Shown here: one piece after another, positions 62,186 through 64,000 of the stretch
Numbering within the stretch: position 1 is the first letter of the stretch
Layout: each line of letters starts with the position of its first letter
Made by a program: the position numbers and the translations under genes
DNA from: Glebionis coronaria
Taxonomy: Eukaryota > Streptophyta > Magnoliopsida > Asterales > Asteraceae
Assembly: GCA_025667525.1 (NCBI GenBank)
Contig: CM046874.1
Span: forward strand, 285,116,380-285,180,379
Direction: 5' to 3'
Length of the DNA stretch: 64,000 nucleotides
Notes under the pieces: model-generated
The model's database searches: none
What the model saw: only the letters and a program-made list of their open reading frames with translations
Told to the model about the DNA's origin: nothing

Positions 62186-64000
62186 ATGTCTCGCACTCAA
62201 GAGCAACAAATTGCACTTGACAATGAACTCGTTCCTGAAGAGAACCGTCTTCCAATCACCTCCAATAATTATCGACTGAAAGAAGACTTTTTTCCATCCC
62301 AAGCAGCATTCAAAATTGCCATCGAAGTCCTTGATATCTCCCCGATCAAAAACGCACTACGGATGTCAGCAAGTGTTCCCGAAATCTACATGCACGAATT
62401 TTGGGCATCCATTAAAGCCATAACAAGCACCAAGTTTTCTTTCAACATCAACGGTCAAAAGCAGGAACTTTCTCTTAAACAATTTCGCGAAATCTTTGGA
62501 TTCCCTTCACCTAAAGGGAAAACATATGCTACTATTCCAGACTCACACAAAATAATAGATTTGATTTTGTCTCTTGGTTATGATACAGAATTGCCTATCA
62601 TATCTAACTTTAACACAGCTAGGCTTGGACAACCATGGAAGGCAATCTTTACTATCATTATCCGATGCTTGACGGGTAAATCCAGAGGAGCAGATTCTAT
62701 GAGACTTTCTCAGGCTCGTATTTTCTATGGCATCTAAAAGAGACTAGATTTGGATTATGCTGCTCTCATATGGGAAGAAATTCATTATCAAGCCTTCCGA
62801 AATGTTAAGAAGAAATCTGAACATCTTCAGTTTCCACGATTTACAAAGCTTATCATAAATTACTTTATGAAAGCTGATGAGGCTATTGATCGACGTGGTG
62901 GATTCTTTGTTAACTCAGAAGATGATGATTTCTTCGTGCTAGCCATGAGAACTGAAGGACAAAAGAACACTTAATCAGGTATTCCAGCTCCACTTCCGGA
63001 TACTATGCTCAATGACAAAATCAAGAAGAGTGCTACATATAGGATTCTTCTAAAGGAAATGGACGACCACATCAAGAAACTAGCTGCGGGAGAATCTAAG
63101 TTACCAAAACCCAAAGGAAAAAGGAAGGAAACTGATTCTTCAGAAGCTGATACTCCAACACAAGACAAAGACAAAAGAACAAAAACAATGTCTTTAGGGG
63201 AGAAGAAAAATGCCAAGGGAAAGAAAACACTTCTCTCCGATGAAGACTTTTTGAAGACGTGGACGAACAACAACAGCCGTTGACTAATAAACAAGAATCC
63301 AAACAATTGAAGAAGGCCTTAATACAAAGCAGAAGGGAGACGGGAGGTAGTTGATCGAAACAGCCAAAGACAGCCGAATTGTCTGACATTGATGAATTTG
63401 GCGATCCAGATAATTTCATTGACGAACCAGTTCAGGGAGATGAAGAAGATCAACAATACGAACAACAAGACACGTTCCTTGATGATATTCAACCAGAGAC
63501 AACAGTTACAGGGAGCATCCACAAGGACAAGAGTGTTACCAAATCCTCGTCTTTGTCAGATCCAGTAGGTAAGTACTTGAACTTTGACTCACTTGAATCT
63601 GAAGTTACTAACACTGATCTTTCAACAAACCCGAACATGGTAAATTTCCCTGTAACTATTGCCACTACATCAGTACTCAGAACCATTGTCACAACTCATG
63701 TCACACCTACACAATCAACTGCTCATCCAACACCATTGCTAGTATCTCCACCCGTCACCCCAGATTTTATGAAAACATCGAACAACGCTTTAAGGCTCAA
63801 GAGGATAAGACTATTCTAGTTACAGAGCAATTAGAATCTTTAAAGACAGCCTATTAAAAATAACTCGCTAGTCTTCGTGATGAACTAGCAAGCAAGAAAG
63901 ATTTTGAAAAAGAAATCGACCAACTTCGAAAAGAATTAACAAGTCGTCAACAATCTGAAGAGTCAAAAAGAGAAAATCTAGAAGCTACAGTGGAAAGGAA
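62186..64000 (+). pseudogene. Third ORF of the copia element, envelope position, disrupted and cut by window edge
   Basis: I choose ATG 62186 (MSRTQEQQ) because family members begin similarly and a splice-acceptor-like TGTCCTGTCTTAGCAG lies just upstream; an earlier ATG at 62132 is in frame. The N-terminal domain includes VPEIYMHEFW, FREIFGFPSP, GQPWKAIFTIIIRCLTGKS and LSQARIFYGI, then a stop (62735-62737). It continues in frame with LDYAALIWEE and FPRFTKLIINYFM to a stop at 62972-62974, then a basic Lys-rich segment to a stop at 63281-63283. A shift leads to an acidic Ser/Thr-rich part (63379-63770), and another near 63765 to a Glu/Lys coiled coil running off the window. I recall this domain downstream of copia pol in Asteraceae. 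Function unknown; no signal peptide or membrane segment seen here. Confidence 0.7.

Larger units (their letters stand above)
28072..64000 (+). mobile_element. Plus-strand Ty1/copia element with third ORF, interrupted by two gypsy insertions
   Basis: Pieces are 28072-35568, 46910-48876 and 60126-64000, about 13.3 kb without the insertions Athila-2 and the chromovirus. Order: 310-bp LTR, Met-type PBS, leader with a TTCCGGATAAG array, gag, a long coiled-coil linker, protease, integrase, RT and RNase H, then a 2-kb spacer with a second array and a third ORF in envelope position. The protein families and the order of gag, linker and third ORF resemble copia elements I know from Asteraceae. That 60126-64000 belongs to the same element is inferred from continuity around the chromovirus duplication. 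The copy is heavily mutated; the 3' LTR is not reached. Confidence 0.75.

Overview
This window reads as intergenic, repeat-packed nuclear DNA of a flowering plant. I find no convincing host gene. Everything recognisable belongs to LTR retrotransposons: Ty1/copia, Ty3/gypsy Athila-type, and Ty3/gypsy chromovirus (Tekay-like). The gag, linker and third-ORF domains of the plus-strand copia element resemble families I know mainly from the daisy family (Asteraceae). That assignment is an inference from memory, not a search result.

Layout. 1-2957 is a minus-strand chromovirus-like LTR cut by the window edge; it holds a minisatellite and a cluster of four hairpins. 2958-4640 is anonymous. 4640-5790 is the leader and broken gag of an old plus-strand Athila-like element. 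An older minus-strand gypsy element (gag at 6438-7079 and 21266-22175, PBS at 22981-22998, 5' LTR from 23006 rightwards) is split by a complete young element, Athila-1 (7085-21260). Athila-1 has 3.92-kb LTRs, an ATCAG target duplication, and one intact 1111-codon gag-protease ORF without reverse transcriptase or integrase. A long AT microsatellite lies at 24756-24921.

From 25840 a minus-strand copia element (3' LTR plus RT/RNase H) is cut at 28071 by a plus-strand copia element. That second copia runs from 28072, probably to beyond the right edge. Two elements sit inside it. Athila-2 (35569-46909, CCCAT duplication) carries a full but mutated gag-pro-RT-RH-INT. A chromovirus (48877-60125, ATTTA duplication) has LTRs about 1% different, yet its pol is almost wholly decayed. 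After the chromovirus the copia element seems to resume with a spacer, a repeat array and a third, envelope-position ORF (62186 to the window end).

Relative ages follow from nesting and LTR divergence: minus copia, then plus copia, then Athila-2 (about 2% between LTRs), then the chromovirus (about 1%), and Athila-1 youngest (four substitutions seen in 3.9 kb). Athila-1 and the chromovirus lack a working pol and presumably moved using proteins from relatives.

The most interesting unexplained structure is non-coding. Arrays of a TTCCGGATAAG-type motif occur before copia gag, before the copia third ORF, and in the LTRs of the unrelated Athila-2. Paired GC-rich TGCGSCGCA palindromes recur in unrelated gypsy LTRs and leaders. 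A roughly 1.2-kb non-coding block upstream of the 3' LTR is conserved between Athila-1 and Athila-2 although their LTRs share no obvious similarity.
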